Translations under genes and position numbers: made by a program | DNA from: Propionibacteriaceae bacterium UBA5174 | Lineage (GTDB): Bacteria > Actinomycetota > Actinomycetes > Propionibacteriales > Propionibacteriaceae | DNA length: 50,770 nucleotides | Assembly: GCA_002413345.1 (NCBI GenBank) | Contig: DHWU01000045.1 | Coordinates: 68,582 to 119,351, forward strand | Direction of reading: 5' to 3' | In this document: piece by piece, positions 23,801 to 32,162 of the stretch | Numbering within the stretch: the stretch's first letter is position 1 | How the letters are laid out: each line of letters begins with the position of its first letter | Notes under the pieces: generated by a model | The model's database searches: none | What the model was told of the DNA's origin: nothing | Seen by the model: only the letters and a program-made list of their open reading frames with translations

Positions 23801-24833
23801 TCTTGGCCTGACGGTCTTAGACCACGAAGAAGGCGACGACAACTCGTCCCAACCGGAGGCATTGCCCGACGGCGAACGAAAACGTCGGCGGACTTGGATG
23901 CGCATCCTGGTGATTACCACCTCGTTGCTCTTGGCGGTGGTGCTCGGCGTTGGCGGTTTCTACCTGGCCGTGGGACTCAACGCACTGCAGAACATCAAAC
24001 GCGACCCCGGAATGATGCCCACCGACGACGGCCGCACCACCACCGTTATTGACACCGGCCCAGTCGACTTCGTGCTGATGGGCTCAGATTCACGCGGCAG
24101 CGATCGGGGCCGAAGCGACACCCTGATGGTGGCCCACCTAAACGCTGAGCGAAACACCCTCTATCTGATTTCTGTGCCACGCGATTTGTACGTCAGCATC
24201 CCTGGTCATGGCAGCAACAAGATCAATGCCGCCTACTCCTTTGGCGGCTCCGCCTTGACCATTAAGACCGTTGAGCAGCTCTTGGGCATCCAAATCGACC
24301 ATGCCGCGATGGTCAATTTTGAGGGCTTCGTCGGGCTCACCTCGGAAGTCGGCGGGGTGACGATCTTCAACGAGATCGCCTCAAAGAATCTCGGTTTCGA
24401 CTTTCCTCGCGGCGAAATCACCCTCAAAGGAGACCAAGCACTGGCCTACGTTCGCCAGCGCTATGACCTTCCACGCGGCGACTTAGATCGTGAAGCCCGG
24501 CAACGAGCCGTGGTCAAAGCACTCGTCTTGAAACTGTTGAATCCTTCGACTTTGGCCAACCCCGCCACATTCAACTCGGTGGCCGGGAAAGTCGGCAGTT
24601 ACCTTACGGTCGATAGCAGCCTCACTAATGACGCGATTTGGAAGCTTGCTTCCAGCCTGGCTGTCCGATCTGCAGGCGACATCCGCCAGTTGCAGGTGCC
24701 GATCAGCGGTGGCAAGCGAATTCCCGGTGCTGGTGCCGTGTTGATCCCCAACACAGCCCAACTCGCCACACTCTCCACGGCCATCCAGTCCGACCAACTT
24801 GGGGCTTACTGGAAGACCTACGGCGAGGATTAG
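23793..24833 (+). CDS. LytR-CpsA-Psr family glycopolymer transferase
   Basis: 346 aa. LCP enzymes attach teichoic-acid-like polymers or arabinogalactan to peptidoglycan from a lipid-linked donor, outside the cell. A cytoplasmic tail is followed by a membrane segment near 37-61. The LCP motifs are intact: GSDSRG (97-102), GRSDTLM (106-112), SVPRDLYV (127-134), and later LAYVRQRYDLPRGDLDREARQ with the key arginines. The C-terminus has no LytR_C domain. The start has a GGGGGAAG site just upstream. It is the third gene of the LCP operon and probably the catalytic member. Confidence 0.93.
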   Translation: MDDLGLTVLDHEEGDDNSSQPEALPDGERKRRRTWMRILVITTSLLLAVVLGVGGFYLAVGLNALQNIKRDPGMMPTDDGRTTTVIDTGPVDFVLMGSDSRGSDRGRSDTLMVAHLNAERNTLYLISVPRDLYVSIPGHGSNKINAAYSFGGSALTIKTVEQLLGIQIDHAAMVNFEGFVGLTSEVGGVTIFNEIASKNLGFDFPRGEITLKGDQALAYVRQRYDLPRGDLDREARQRAVVKALVLKLLNPSTLANPATFNSVAGKVGSYLTVDSSLTNDAIWKLASSLAVRSAGDIRQLQVPISGGKRIPGAGAVLIPNTAQLATLSTAIQSDQLGAYWKTYGED

Positions 24834-24834
24834 C

Positions 24835-25245
24835 TCACTCCAGGTAGGAATCACGCTCAGACTCCGGCTCCGCCAGCGCTAACCCCAGCGTCTGTCCCAC
24901 AGCCATGGCCTGATCGTACGGATCGGCCAGGGTGTTGAGCCGGTCCCGCAGCTGCAAATCCACCGACGCGGTGAAGGCGAGCAGATCCAATGTTTCGAAG
25001 ATCAGCTCGACCGGATCGCGCCCAGCTATCAGCAACCGCAGGTGGAGCTGAGCTGGCGGCCAATCCGCACCGTAAGACTCGGCGATACCCACCTGCGGGT
25101 AACGCTGCACGAACGAATCTGGGTCAGTGGTGAAATCGAGTTCGAGGCCGTCCACATCGGTGCGCGATCCAGCGAAATCGAATCCAAAAGGAGCCAGCTC
25201 GTCTTGGAGGGCCTCCAGATAGCCGTCGGGCAGGTTCATAGGCAC
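24835..25245 (-). CDS. Acidic protein, unknown function
   Basis: 136 aa (or 134 from the ATG at 25239). No recognised family; it is mixed alpha/beta and acidic, with the only mild clue RDPVELIFETLDLLAF. It lies 34 bases after the ligase-like gene on the same strand, so it may be the last gene of that operon or an independent unit. It is convergent with the LCP operon with one base between stops. There is no obvious ribosome binding site. Confidence 0.6.
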   Translation of the reverse strand: MPMNLPDGYLEALQDELAPFGFDFAGSRTDVDGLELDFTTDPDSFVQRYPQVGIAESYGADWPPAQLHLRLLIAGRDPVELIFETLDLLAFTASVDLQLRDRLNTLADPYDQAMAVGQTLGLALAEPESERDSYLE

Positions 25246-25279
25246 AACCGTAGCGGCAGTCAGTTACCCGCGGCCTTGC

Positions 25280-26713
25280 TCAGGTTTCTTCGGTACCGGC
25301 GAGCTTCCAGCCCGACTTCACTTTGGTCGCGATCAGGTCGTCGGCCAGCACCATGATCTGCGACTCACTGCTAGAGATTCGTACCTCAGTGGCCAGCGGC
25401 TCGGCCCTACCACTGCTGAAATTGGTGTACGCCAAGACAAAACCCGGGTAGCCAAAATCGGTCTTGTTGGTGCGCCACACCAGGAACTTTTGCACCATCA
25501 GTTTGCCGCCACTGCCCTTGGTATAAACCTCGCGGCGCAACATTTCAGAACGTGGCAGGTCCGCACTCACTGCCGCTGGCGGCACTGGCCACGACCAGTA
25601 CTCCTCGACTTGAGCCAGTCGAACATCGGGACCGCTGGCGGCCTTGTCATCGCGCACTCGTTCCAACACCGGATGAATGATGCTGATCCCCGGCGAGGTT
25701 CCGGTCTTCGCCCAACTGCCGCCAAACTCCAAGAGCGGAGCGTAAACCGTGCCATTGGTGGATTCGAAGAGCACATCGTTGACCTTGAACTCCACGACCA
25801 GGTCGGGACGGACCAGGTGAAAGGCCACATGGTTGGTGTCCGTCTCGATGTAGGTCGAGGGCACTTCCAATGGGCTCAACCGAGCATGCAACTGTGTGCG
25901 CAGGTCGTCATTCAGACCAGAGCCGACGTGACCAACCGGCTGATAGCGACCGTCCTGGGTGCCCATGGCAAGCAGCAACGAACGCACCTGGCCGGCCACC
26001 TCCGGGTTTTCGGAGTACCCGATCACCGCGGCATCGAGGGTGTAGACCGGTTTGATCTTGAACACCACCGGCAGGTCGCTGCGCACCACCAACCCTTCGG
26101 CGCCTTCGCCGTCCACCCATTCGCGGTAGACCGCGGCAACCTGCTCGCGAGTGGTCACCTGCCGCAGTTGCACTGGACGTACCAACTGCTCGGTGAACAC
26201 CTCACTCAACTTGGCATGAGTCTCCGAATACGAAGCTGGCCGATGCTCGTCGCCGTCCAGGCTGACGATCTCGAAGGGTGCGAGTCGTAACCGATCGTGC
26301 TGGCTGGGGTCGGCCAACACCGCGGCGACATCGAACACCCGGGTACGTCCAGCGTCTTCGGCCACATAAAGCTCGGCTGGAACTACCGCCGAGGTGATTC
26401 CGGCGGCCCGCAATCGATCTGCGGCCTCAGCGTGGACGGCGAGTCCGGCGCGCACACGACCACCAGTGTTGACCGTGAACACCTGCTGGCCGTCATAGAA
26501 GATCACCGCCAGTTCGCCGTCATACTTGCGGGTCACCTGGAACTGGGTGCCAGCCAACCGGTGTTCGATCTGCTCCGGATTCAACGAGGTGTATTTGCGA
26601 CAGATCTGCTGTTTGTAGTCGGTGACCAAGGCGCCTTCGCTCGGCGCCGCCTTGGCCGCCGTCCCCTCCAGGAACCCGGCCCGCTCCACCAACTGGGAGA
26701 GTTCAATGCTCAT
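25280..26713 (-). CDS. ATP-dependent polynucleotide-ligase-like protein with novel C-terminal extension
   Basis: 477 aa. Shows the covalent nucleotidyltransferase motifs in order: motif I K63-Y-D-G-E, a motif Ia-like NTGGRV (82-87), motif III E114 (PAELYV), motif IIIa FDV (127-129), motif IV EGLVVR (206-211) and motif V FKIKP (218-222). An OB-fold-like segment follows (VIGYSENPEVAG; GHVGSGLNDDL). The last 145 residues are an extension not recognised in housekeeping ligases (VWRTNKTDFGYPGFVLAYT, REPL-like and IATKVKSGWKL segments). Such enzymes seal nicks in DNA or RNA via an enzyme-AMP intermediate. The ATG overlaps the upstream stop (ATGA); two unknown genes precede it. The specific substrate cannot be told from sequence. 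Confidence 0.82.
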   Translation of the reverse strand: MSIELSQLVERAGFLEGTAAKAAPSEGALVTDYKQQICRKYTSLNPEQIEHRLAGTQFQVTRKYDGELAVIFYDGQQVFTVNTGGRVRAGLAVHAEAADRLRAAGITSAVVPAELYVAEDAGRTRVFDVAAVLADPSQHDRLRLAPFEIVSLDGDEHRPASYSETHAKLSEVFTEQLVRPVQLRQVTTREQVAAVYREWVDGEGAEGLVVRSDLPVVFKIKPVYTLDAAVIGYSENPEVAGQVRSLLLAMGTQDGRYQPVGHVGSGLNDDLRTQLHARLSPLEVPSTYIETDTNHVAFHLVRPDLVVEFKVNDVLFESTNGTVYAPLLEFGGSWAKTGTSPGISIIHPVLERVRDDKAASGPDVRLAQVEEYWSWPVPPAAVSADLPRSEMLRREVYTKGSGGKLMVQKFLVWRTNKTDFGYPGFVLAYTNFSSGRAEPLATEVRISSSESQIMVLADDLIATKVKSGWKLAGTEET

Positions 26714-27411
26714 TGCGCACCACCGATGGTCTTCAGCTCTTGATTCGAAAGGTGCAGGATCAGGGCGTAACGCTGACCGTCAGTTCGGCCTTCAAGGAAC
26801 CCTCGGTAAGGCTCTCCGCCAGTGGTGAGGACGAGCGGACCGCTGCCGTTCGGCCCGCTACCGACCAAGCGCATTACCTGGTCACGCTGCAGTTCCTCGG
26901 CCATCTGGTAGAGAAAGTCGAAAGTGAGACCGTTGGTGTGCGTGAGCTGATAGCTGCGCGAGAACACGAATCGGCGGATCGCATCAGCTTTGCTGATTGA
27001 CCGCTTGCTCCAGCCGATCGGCACCTCGACCGACACATTGGCCGGGGTTCGGGAGAGCTCGCGCCGCTCCCGTTCAGTGCCATCGGGGTTATAGACCACC
27101 TGCTGCAGGCGCACCCGGTAGGCAATCTCACCTTCGGCGGTGACATACAGACGCAGCGGAGATTCGATCAGCTTGCCGACCGTTTCGAGATCAATCTCTG
27201 GGTCGCCATCGATCATGGCCTGGCCCAAGGCTTCCAGGCCGCCGAACTCCCGCTGCAACGCCGCAGCGGTCGTGGTGGCCTTCACATACCGCACGTTTGC
27301 CGGGCGCTGACCGTCCAGAAGGGCTTGGAAGACCCGCTCTCGTTTCGGCGGAGCCTCAAAGCCGACCTGGGCGTCCCTCTTGGCTGCATTGGCAATATTG
27401 ATCGTTCGCAT
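26710..27411 (-). CDS. Unknown partner of the ligase-like protein (233 aa)
   Basis: No recognised domain. The sequence has a basic N-terminal region (KRDAQVGFEAPPKRERVFQA), a beta-rich middle (LRLYVTAEGEIAYRVRLQQV), and a C-terminal region with conserved-looking SYQLTHTNGLTFDFLYQMAE and GGEPYRGFLEGRTDGQRYAL. There is no membrane segment or signal peptide, so it is cytoplasmic. Its stop overlaps the ligase-like start (ATGA), and the upstream 199-aa gene ends seven bases before its ATG. The tight packing argues for a common complex; the role is unknown, though a nucleic-acid-binding or end-preparation partner would fit. Confidence 0.72.
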   Translation of the reverse strand: MRTINIANAAKRDAQVGFEAPPKRERVFQALLDGQRPANVRYVKATTTAAALQREFGGLEALGQAMIDGDPEIDLETVGKLIESPLRLYVTAEGEIAYRVRLQQVVYNPDGTERERRELSRTPANVSVEVPIGWSKRSISKADAIRRFVFSRSYQLTHTNGLTFDFLYQMAEELQRDQVMRLVGSGPNGSGPLVLTTGGEPYRGFLEGRTDGQRYALILHLSNQELKTIGGAQ

Positions 27412-27418
27412 CAGCGGC

Positions 27419-28018
27419 TCACATCATCGAGAAGTCGAGGTCATCGATATCGGCGTCGTCGTCGGCCAGTTCGAGCACCTCGGCGGCAGCGTCCAAGCCG
27501 AGTAGTTCGAAGGGGGAAGCCTGGCCCAACAACATGAAGACCGCATCACCGCTGGCCAGAAGGAAAGCTTGGCTGCCCGTGTGCCCGGCGCGGTAAAAAT
27601 AGTCGAAGGTGTAGATGTCGGATCCAACTGCCGCGGTTAACTCCGCGCTGGCGTCGTCGAGTTGGTAAACCGCCGTGATGTTGCATTCCAACAGCTCATC
27701 GGCACTCACTTTGCGATCCAAGCCGACTGGAGTGTCATAGCTGGACGGGTGTACCGGCACCGGTGAACCGTCTGCACCCACCGCGATCAATTCACTGCGA
27801 TCAGCCCAGGTGCCGTCGTCGGCCAAAGCCCCCATACCCAAGCCGCCGCGAGGAATGATCAAGGTGCCACTGCGATCCATGGCAACCAGCTCGCAGGGGT
27901 TATCGGAATCGTCCAGAGCCACCGTCTCGGTGCGGCCGTAAAGCTTGGTTCGGTCGACCTTCACCGGATTGACTCCGAATTCATGGCCGCCCAGCGTCAA
28001 TGACAAGATTCGTGCCAT
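27419..28018 (-). CDS. Unknown first gene of the ligase operon (199 aa)
   Basis: No recognised domain. Mostly beta, acidic: ILSLTLGGHEFGVNPVKVDR at the N-terminus, then KLYGRTETVALDDSDNPCEL, TLIIPRGGLGMGALADDGTW, and an acidic C-terminal tail ending in a DDD-DIDDLD run that could bind basic partners. The short open frame upstream is discarded; ATG 28018 fits, with G-rich sequence before it. It is the promoter-proximal gene of the ligase operon and lies 62 bases downstream of the tRNA-Ala 3' end on the same strand, so the operon could even be transcribed with that tRNA. Confidence 0.7.
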   Translation of the reverse strand: MARILSLTLGGHEFGVNPVKVDRTKLYGRTETVALDDSDNPCELVAMDRSGTLIIPRGGLGMGALADDGTWADRSELIAVGADGSPVPVHPSSYDTPVGLDRKVSADELLECNITAVYQLDDASAELTAAVGSDIYTFDYFYRAGHTGSQAFLLASGDAVFMLLGQASPFELLGLDAAAEVLELADDDADIDDLDFSMM

Positions 28019-28080
28019 CTGGAACCCCCGCCTCCCGATCGGTGGAGCCAACTGAAGGAAGCGCGTCAGCGTTCCGCGAG

Positions 28081-28153
28081 TGGAGCATAGGGGATTCGAA
28101 CCCCTGACCTACGGCTTGCAAAGCCGCCGCTCTACCAACTGAGCTAATGCCCC
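28081..28153 (-). tRNA. tRNA-Ala (anticodon TGC)
   Basis: The minus strand folds as a complete 73-nt cloverleaf: acceptor GGGGCAT/ATGCTCC (one G-T pair), D-arm AGCTCAGTTGGTAGAGC, anticodon loop with TTTGCAA (anticodon TGC, alanine), T-arm with GGGGTTCGAATCCCC, and discriminator A. The 3' CCA is not encoded. Confidence 0.96.
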
Positions 28154-28249
28154 GCGGCGGCCATTCTCGCATCCATCAGGGCAACAGTGCCAAACCGGAA
28201 CCACACGATGGAATCGCCCTGTTGGGAACCGCCAACTACCCTTGGTGTC

Positions 28250-28669
28250 ATGTGGTCCAAACGAGCAGAGGTCGACTATGCCTTGCAGCGGCACAATTCG
28301 CTGCAGGCGCTGCGTCGTCCCCAACGTGCGTTGGGGGAGTCTGACCCCTGTGATGCTGACCCAGTATTGCTCCACTCAGCCGCCAATCACGGCGAACCGA
28401 CCAACTCAGATTGCCCGGCCTGTAGCGACACCAAACTGGTGAACCTCCGTTACGTGTTCGGAGAGCAGTTGGGGCAGTACTCTGGCCGGATCAAGGCCAG
28501 CGCAGAGCTAGTTGAGATGCAGCACCAGTACGGAGAATTCAAAGTGTGTGTGGTCGAAGTTTGCACAGAGTGCGGCTGGAACCACATGATTACCACGTAT
28601 CTGCTCGGCGACGGCACCAAGCGCCGTCCACCCCGCCGACAGCAGACAGCCGAGGACATTTATGGGTAA
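28250..28669 (+). CDS. DUF5318 zinc-ribbon-like protein
   Basis: 139 aa. Two CxxC pairs (C55/C58 and C105/C108) suggest a zinc ribbon. It begins MWSKRAEVDYALQRHNSL, matching the DUF5318 actinobacterial family. It lies directly upstream of a class A PBP and a GT87 enzyme, as Rv0049 lies before ponA1 and Rv0051 in mycobacteria, so a cell-wall-related regulatory role is plausible though untested here. It ends in GG-TAA overlapping the next ATG by eight bases. The upstream open frame is not used because the conserved start is MWSK. Confidence 0.82.
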   Translation: MWSKRAEVDYALQRHNSLQALRRPQRALGESDPCDADPVLLHSAANHGEPTNSDCPACSDTKLVNLRYVFGEQLGQYSGRIKASAELVEMQHQYGEFKVCVVEVCTECGWNHMITTYLLGDGTKRRPPRRQQTAEDIYG

Positions 28670-30758
28670 GCCCCTGCGGACCGATCTGACTAAAGGTCCG
28701 AAACCTGTTCCTGACAAGGCAGGCAAGAAACCGCCAAAGAAGCTGTGGCTTCGCATCCTGCTGTGGTCCACGATCACCGTGGTGAGCCTCGCGCTGATCG
28801 GTACTGGCATCGTCGCCTACGCCTACAGCACCTTGAAGATCCCTGATCCCAACTCCGACTTCCAGACCAACACCACTTTCGTTTACTACGCCGATGGTAA
28901 GCAGGCGATTGGTTCCTTCCAGGTGCAAAACCGGGTGACCATCAGCTACGACACGATGCCCCAGACTGTCAAGGACGCCATCGTTGCCGCTGAGAACCGC
29001 AGCTTCTGGACCGATCCCGGCATTTCCGTGCCCGGCTTGATGCGCGCGGCAGCCGGTTTGGTAGGCATCAGTGCCGCAGATCAAACAGCCTCTGGTGGCG
29101 GGTCGACCATCACCCAGCAGTACATCAAGATCATGTACCTCAACCAGGAGCGCACCTTCTCACGCAAGGCCACCGAGGTCTTGTTGGCAGCCAAGATGGG
29201 TGGTGAGCTCAGCAAGGAAAAGATCCTTGAGGGCTATCTGAACACCGTCTACTTCGGCCGGGGGGCCTACGGCATCGAAGCCGCTGCCCAGACGTATTTC
29301 AAGGTGCCAGCGTCCAAGTTGAGCCTGGCCCAGTCCGTCGCGCTTGCCGACATTGTCAACTCACCGGGCAACCTCGACCCAGCTAGCGGCGATAAGCAAG
29401 CCGCCGACCTCTTACAGCGCTATCAGTACACCCTGAACGGCATGGTCGAGATGGGCAAGATCACCGCTGCCGATCGGGCCGCGATCTATGACGCTCTGCC
29501 TGCCGTCCAACCGGTGAACGACACCGCACGGTTGGGCGGACAGACTGGCTACCTGCTGAAGCTGGTGGAGAACGAACTTCTCGCCAAGGGTTTCACTGAG
29601 GAAGAAATTGCTGGCGGTGGGCTCAAAGTCACCACCACCTTCGACGCTGCCGCCCAGCAGAACGCTGTGGATGTAGCCACCAAGATGACAAAAGTTGCTG
29701 CGAATGGTTCGAAGAAAGCCGAAAAGAACCTGCACCCAGCTATCAGTTCGATCGACAACGCCACTGGTGGAGTGCGGGCCATCTATGGCGGCGCTGACTA
29801 CGTAACGAACTCGCGCAACTGGGCAACCACTCCTCGCGCGACTGGTTCAACTTTCAAGCCTTACGCCCTTGCTGCCGCCCTGCGAAATGGATGGACGCTG
29901 GATAGGGGTGTAAGCGCCAGCAAGGGCACCAACTCAAGTGGTGCCCGGCGGGCTATCAAGACTGGGCCGCAGATCAGCCTGTTGCAGGCGACCACCAAAT
30001 CCGACAACGACGCCTACTTCAACCTGGTGTCTTGGCTGAATAGCAGCGGCGTGGATGCTGGCGCGGCCGACGTCATTAAGGCCGCCAACGACGCTGGCGC
30101 TCCTACTGGGGCTGCCTGGGATGCGGATGCGTACCTGCCTTTAGGCAATGCCCAGGTCAGCCCAATCAACCAGGCCTCGGCCTATTCCACCTTTGCGAAT
30201 TACGGCCTGCACCGCGATTGGCATGTGATTGCTCAAGTGGCTGATTCGACCGGCAAGGTGCTTTACGCCCCCGACACGACGGGCGTTCAGACCATCGAAC
30301 ATGAGGTAGCCCAAGACGTCACCTATGCGTTGTCTCATGTGGTCAACGACGGCACCGGGCGCAGAGCCGCCAACATCGGCAATTATCCGGTTGCTGGCAA
30401 GACTGGCACCGCAGGCAAAGGAGACGTCGTCGCCGCCTGGTTCGTTGGCTACACCGCTCAGATCACCACTTCGGTAATGTTCGTCTCAGGCGAGCAAGGC
30501 AACTCCAACCTCCAAGCTCAAGGAACCAGTTGGGTGGGCGGCAAATACCCGGCAATCACCTGGGCCATGTACATGAAGCTCGAGATGGCTGGCAAGGACA
30601 GAGTGTCCTTTGAAAAGTCGACCACAGCGACGGCGTCACCGAGTGCGTCAGCCAGCGCCTCCGCCTCCGCCTCTGCTTCCGCACGTGCCTCGGCCTCTGG
30701 ATCTGCCAGTACGTCAACTTCAGCTTCTGTCTCAGCGACTTCGACTACTACCCCTTAG
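28662..30758 (+). CDS. ponA: Class A penicillin-binding protein (PonA-like)
   Basis: 698 aa bifunctional enzyme that polymerises lipid II and cross-links peptidoglycan in the periplasmic space. A membrane anchor near residues 28-53. GT51 glycosyltransferase: AAENRSFW (catalytic Glu about 111) and GGGSTITQQYIK. Transpeptidase: nucleophile S396-T-F-K399, S447-D-N449 and K580-T-G582. The tail is about 40 residues of Ser/Ala/Thr (SASASASASARASASGS), low complexity and probably exposed outside. It overlaps the DUF5318 gene. Complete, with no odd residues in motifs. Confidence 0.95.
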   Translation: MGKPLRTDLTKGPKPVPDKAGKKPPKKLWLRILLWSTITVVSLALIGTGIVAYAYSTLKIPDPNSDFQTNTTFVYYADGKQAIGSFQVQNRVTISYDTMPQTVKDAIVAAENRSFWTDPGISVPGLMRAAAGLVGISAADQTASGGGSTITQQYIKIMYLNQERTFSRKATEVLLAAKMGGELSKEKILEGYLNTVYFGRGAYGIEAAAQTYFKVPASKLSLAQSVALADIVNSPGNLDPASGDKQAADLLQRYQYTLNGMVEMGKITAADRAAIYDALPAVQPVNDTARLGGQTGYLLKLVENELLAKGFTEEEIAGGGLKVTTTFDAAAQQNAVDVATKMTKVAANGSKKAEKNLHPAISSIDNATGGVRAIYGGADYVTNSRNWATTPRATGSTFKPYALAAALRNGWTLDRGVSASKGTNSSGARRAIKTGPQISLLQATTKSDNDAYFNLVSWLNSSGVDAGAADVIKAANDAGAPTGAAWDADAYLPLGNAQVSPINQASAYSTFANYGLHRDWHVIAQVADSTGKVLYAPDTTGVQTIEHEVAQDVTYALSHVVNDGTGRRAANIGNYPVAGKTGTAGKGDVVAAWFVGYTAQITTSVMFVSGEQGNSNLQAQGTSWVGGKYPAITWAMYMKLEMAGKDRVSFEKSTTATASPSASASASASASASARASASGSASTSTSASVSATSTTTP

Positions 30759-30779
30759 GCGACCACTAGGATCCTTGCC

Positions 30780-32162
30780 GTGATTCCCGACGCTCCTGGA
30801 CTGTCAAAGCTTCTTGGCGGCAAGTTAGGAAGCCGTGTGCGTCCCGGCGGAATCTGGTTCAGTGCGGGGCCGTGGGCTTTCTTGGCCTTGACCATCAACT
30901 TCACCGCTTTGATGGTCCGGCAGCTACCTTGTCAGGCCGGGCAAACTGCCTATCTGGCTTTCTGCTACTCCGACATCCGCTCACTTTGGTATTGGCGTGG
31001 TCTTCAAGCCGGGCAGATCCCCTTTCTGCAGTCTCAGGTGGAGTATCCGGTGTTAACCGGCGCGTTCATGGAAGTCGGGCGACGGTTCACGGCACTGCTC
31101 GTCGGTGGCGACTCGTCCACGCTCAGCGCTGCCCAAACCGCACAATCGGCCCAGATCTTCATGGGCGTGACCAGCGTGTTGATCTTCATTCTGTTTGGCG
31201 TGCTCGTCTGGGCTCATTTGAAGATGCACCGGCCCTGGGACGCAATGCTGATTGCCATCAGCCCGGCGATTCTCACCACCGGCCTGATCAACTGGGACGC
31301 ACTGGTAGTCGCACTGACCTCCCTAGCGCTGCTCGCCTGGTCGCGTAAGCAACCGATCTGGACCGGCGTCTGGCTGGGCTTGGCGATCTCGGCGAAGCTC
31401 TACCCTGCGCTGCTGTTAGTGCCACTGGTGGTGCTCGCCGCTCGCACCGGAAAGTGGCGCCAATTGTGGATCACGGCGGGCGCGACGGCTGCGTCCTGGC
31501 TTGCGGTAAACCTGCCGGTCTACTTGGCCACTCCGTCCGGCTGGCTCTACTTCTGGACTTTCAACGCCGATCGGGGACCTGACTACGGATCGATTTGGTA
31601 CGCCTTTAACCTGGTCGGGATCCCCCAGGTTCAGGGAAGTCTGAACCTGGGCAGTTTGACGCTGTCGAAGTTCTCGCTGCTGGTCGCACTGTTGATGGTG
31701 GTCGGCGCTTTGGCGATCATGGCGGTGTTGTTGCTCGCGCCGAACCGGCCTCGGCTGGCCCAAGGCGCCTTTCTCATGGTGGCGCTGTTCCTGATGGTCA
31801 ACAAGGTGTATTCCCCGCAGTATGTGCTCTGGCTCCTTCCGCTGTTGGTACTGGCCCGACCCAGATGGCTGGATTGGGTGGTGTTCAGCATCTCCGAAAC
31901 GCTGTATTACGTTGCGATCTGGGCCTTACTTGACGGCTATCTGAACACCGGAACCGGGCAGGACAAGCTTTACCTGCTGGCGGTCTTCTTCCGAGTGGGC
32001 GTGTTGGTCTGGCTATCCAGCAGAGTGCTCATGGACATCTTCAAACCCGACGGCGACTTGGTCCGTGTTGGTGGTTTGGACGACCCCGATGGCGGCGTCC
32101 TAAATGCTGCGGCCGACGCTGCCTGGCTGGTGAAGCTGCGACAACAGTTGTCATTGGCGTGA
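30780..32162 (+). CDS. GT87-type polytopic glycosyltransferase
   Basis: 460 aa with about ten membrane segments. The arrangement resembles GT87/DUF2029 polyprenyl-phosphate-mannose or arabinose-dependent glycosyltransferases (for example AAISPAILTTGLINWDALVV and an acidic loop QVEYPVL after the second segment), and context matches Rv0051 next to ponA1. A cytoplasmic tail ends after residue 420. GTG 30780 follows AGGATCC-type sequence. The stop overlaps the next start (GTGA). Probably adds sugars to a lipid-linked cell-wall glycan; sugar and acceptor are unknown. Confidence 0.86.
   Translation: MIPDAPGLSKLLGGKLGSRVRPGGIWFSAGPWAFLALTINFTALMVRQLPCQAGQTAYLAFCYSDIRSLWYWRGLQAGQIPFLQSQVEYPVLTGAFMEVGRRFTALLVGGDSSTLSAAQTAQSAQIFMGVTSVLIFILFGVLVWAHLKMHRPWDAMLIAISPAILTTGLINWDALVVALTSLALLAWSRKQPIWTGVWLGLAISAKLYPALLLVPLVVLAARTGKWRQLWITAGATAASWLAVNLPVYLATPSGWLYFWTFNADRGPDYGSIWYAFNLVGIPQVQGSLNLGSLTLSKFSLLVALLMVVGALAIMAVLLLAPNRPRLAQGAFLMVALFLMVNKVYSPQYVLWLLPLLVLARPRWLDWVVFSISETLYYVAIWALLDGYLNTGTGQDKLYLLAVFFRVGVLVWLSSRVLMDIFKPDGDLVRVGGLDDPDGGVLNAAADAAWLVKLRQQLSLA

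Noticed and set aside
24835..28153. Ligase operon as an integrated island at the tRNA-Ala 3' end
   Set aside because: No integrase gene and no direct repeat of the tRNA 3' end was found near 24.8-25.3 kb, and composition looks similar to neighbours.
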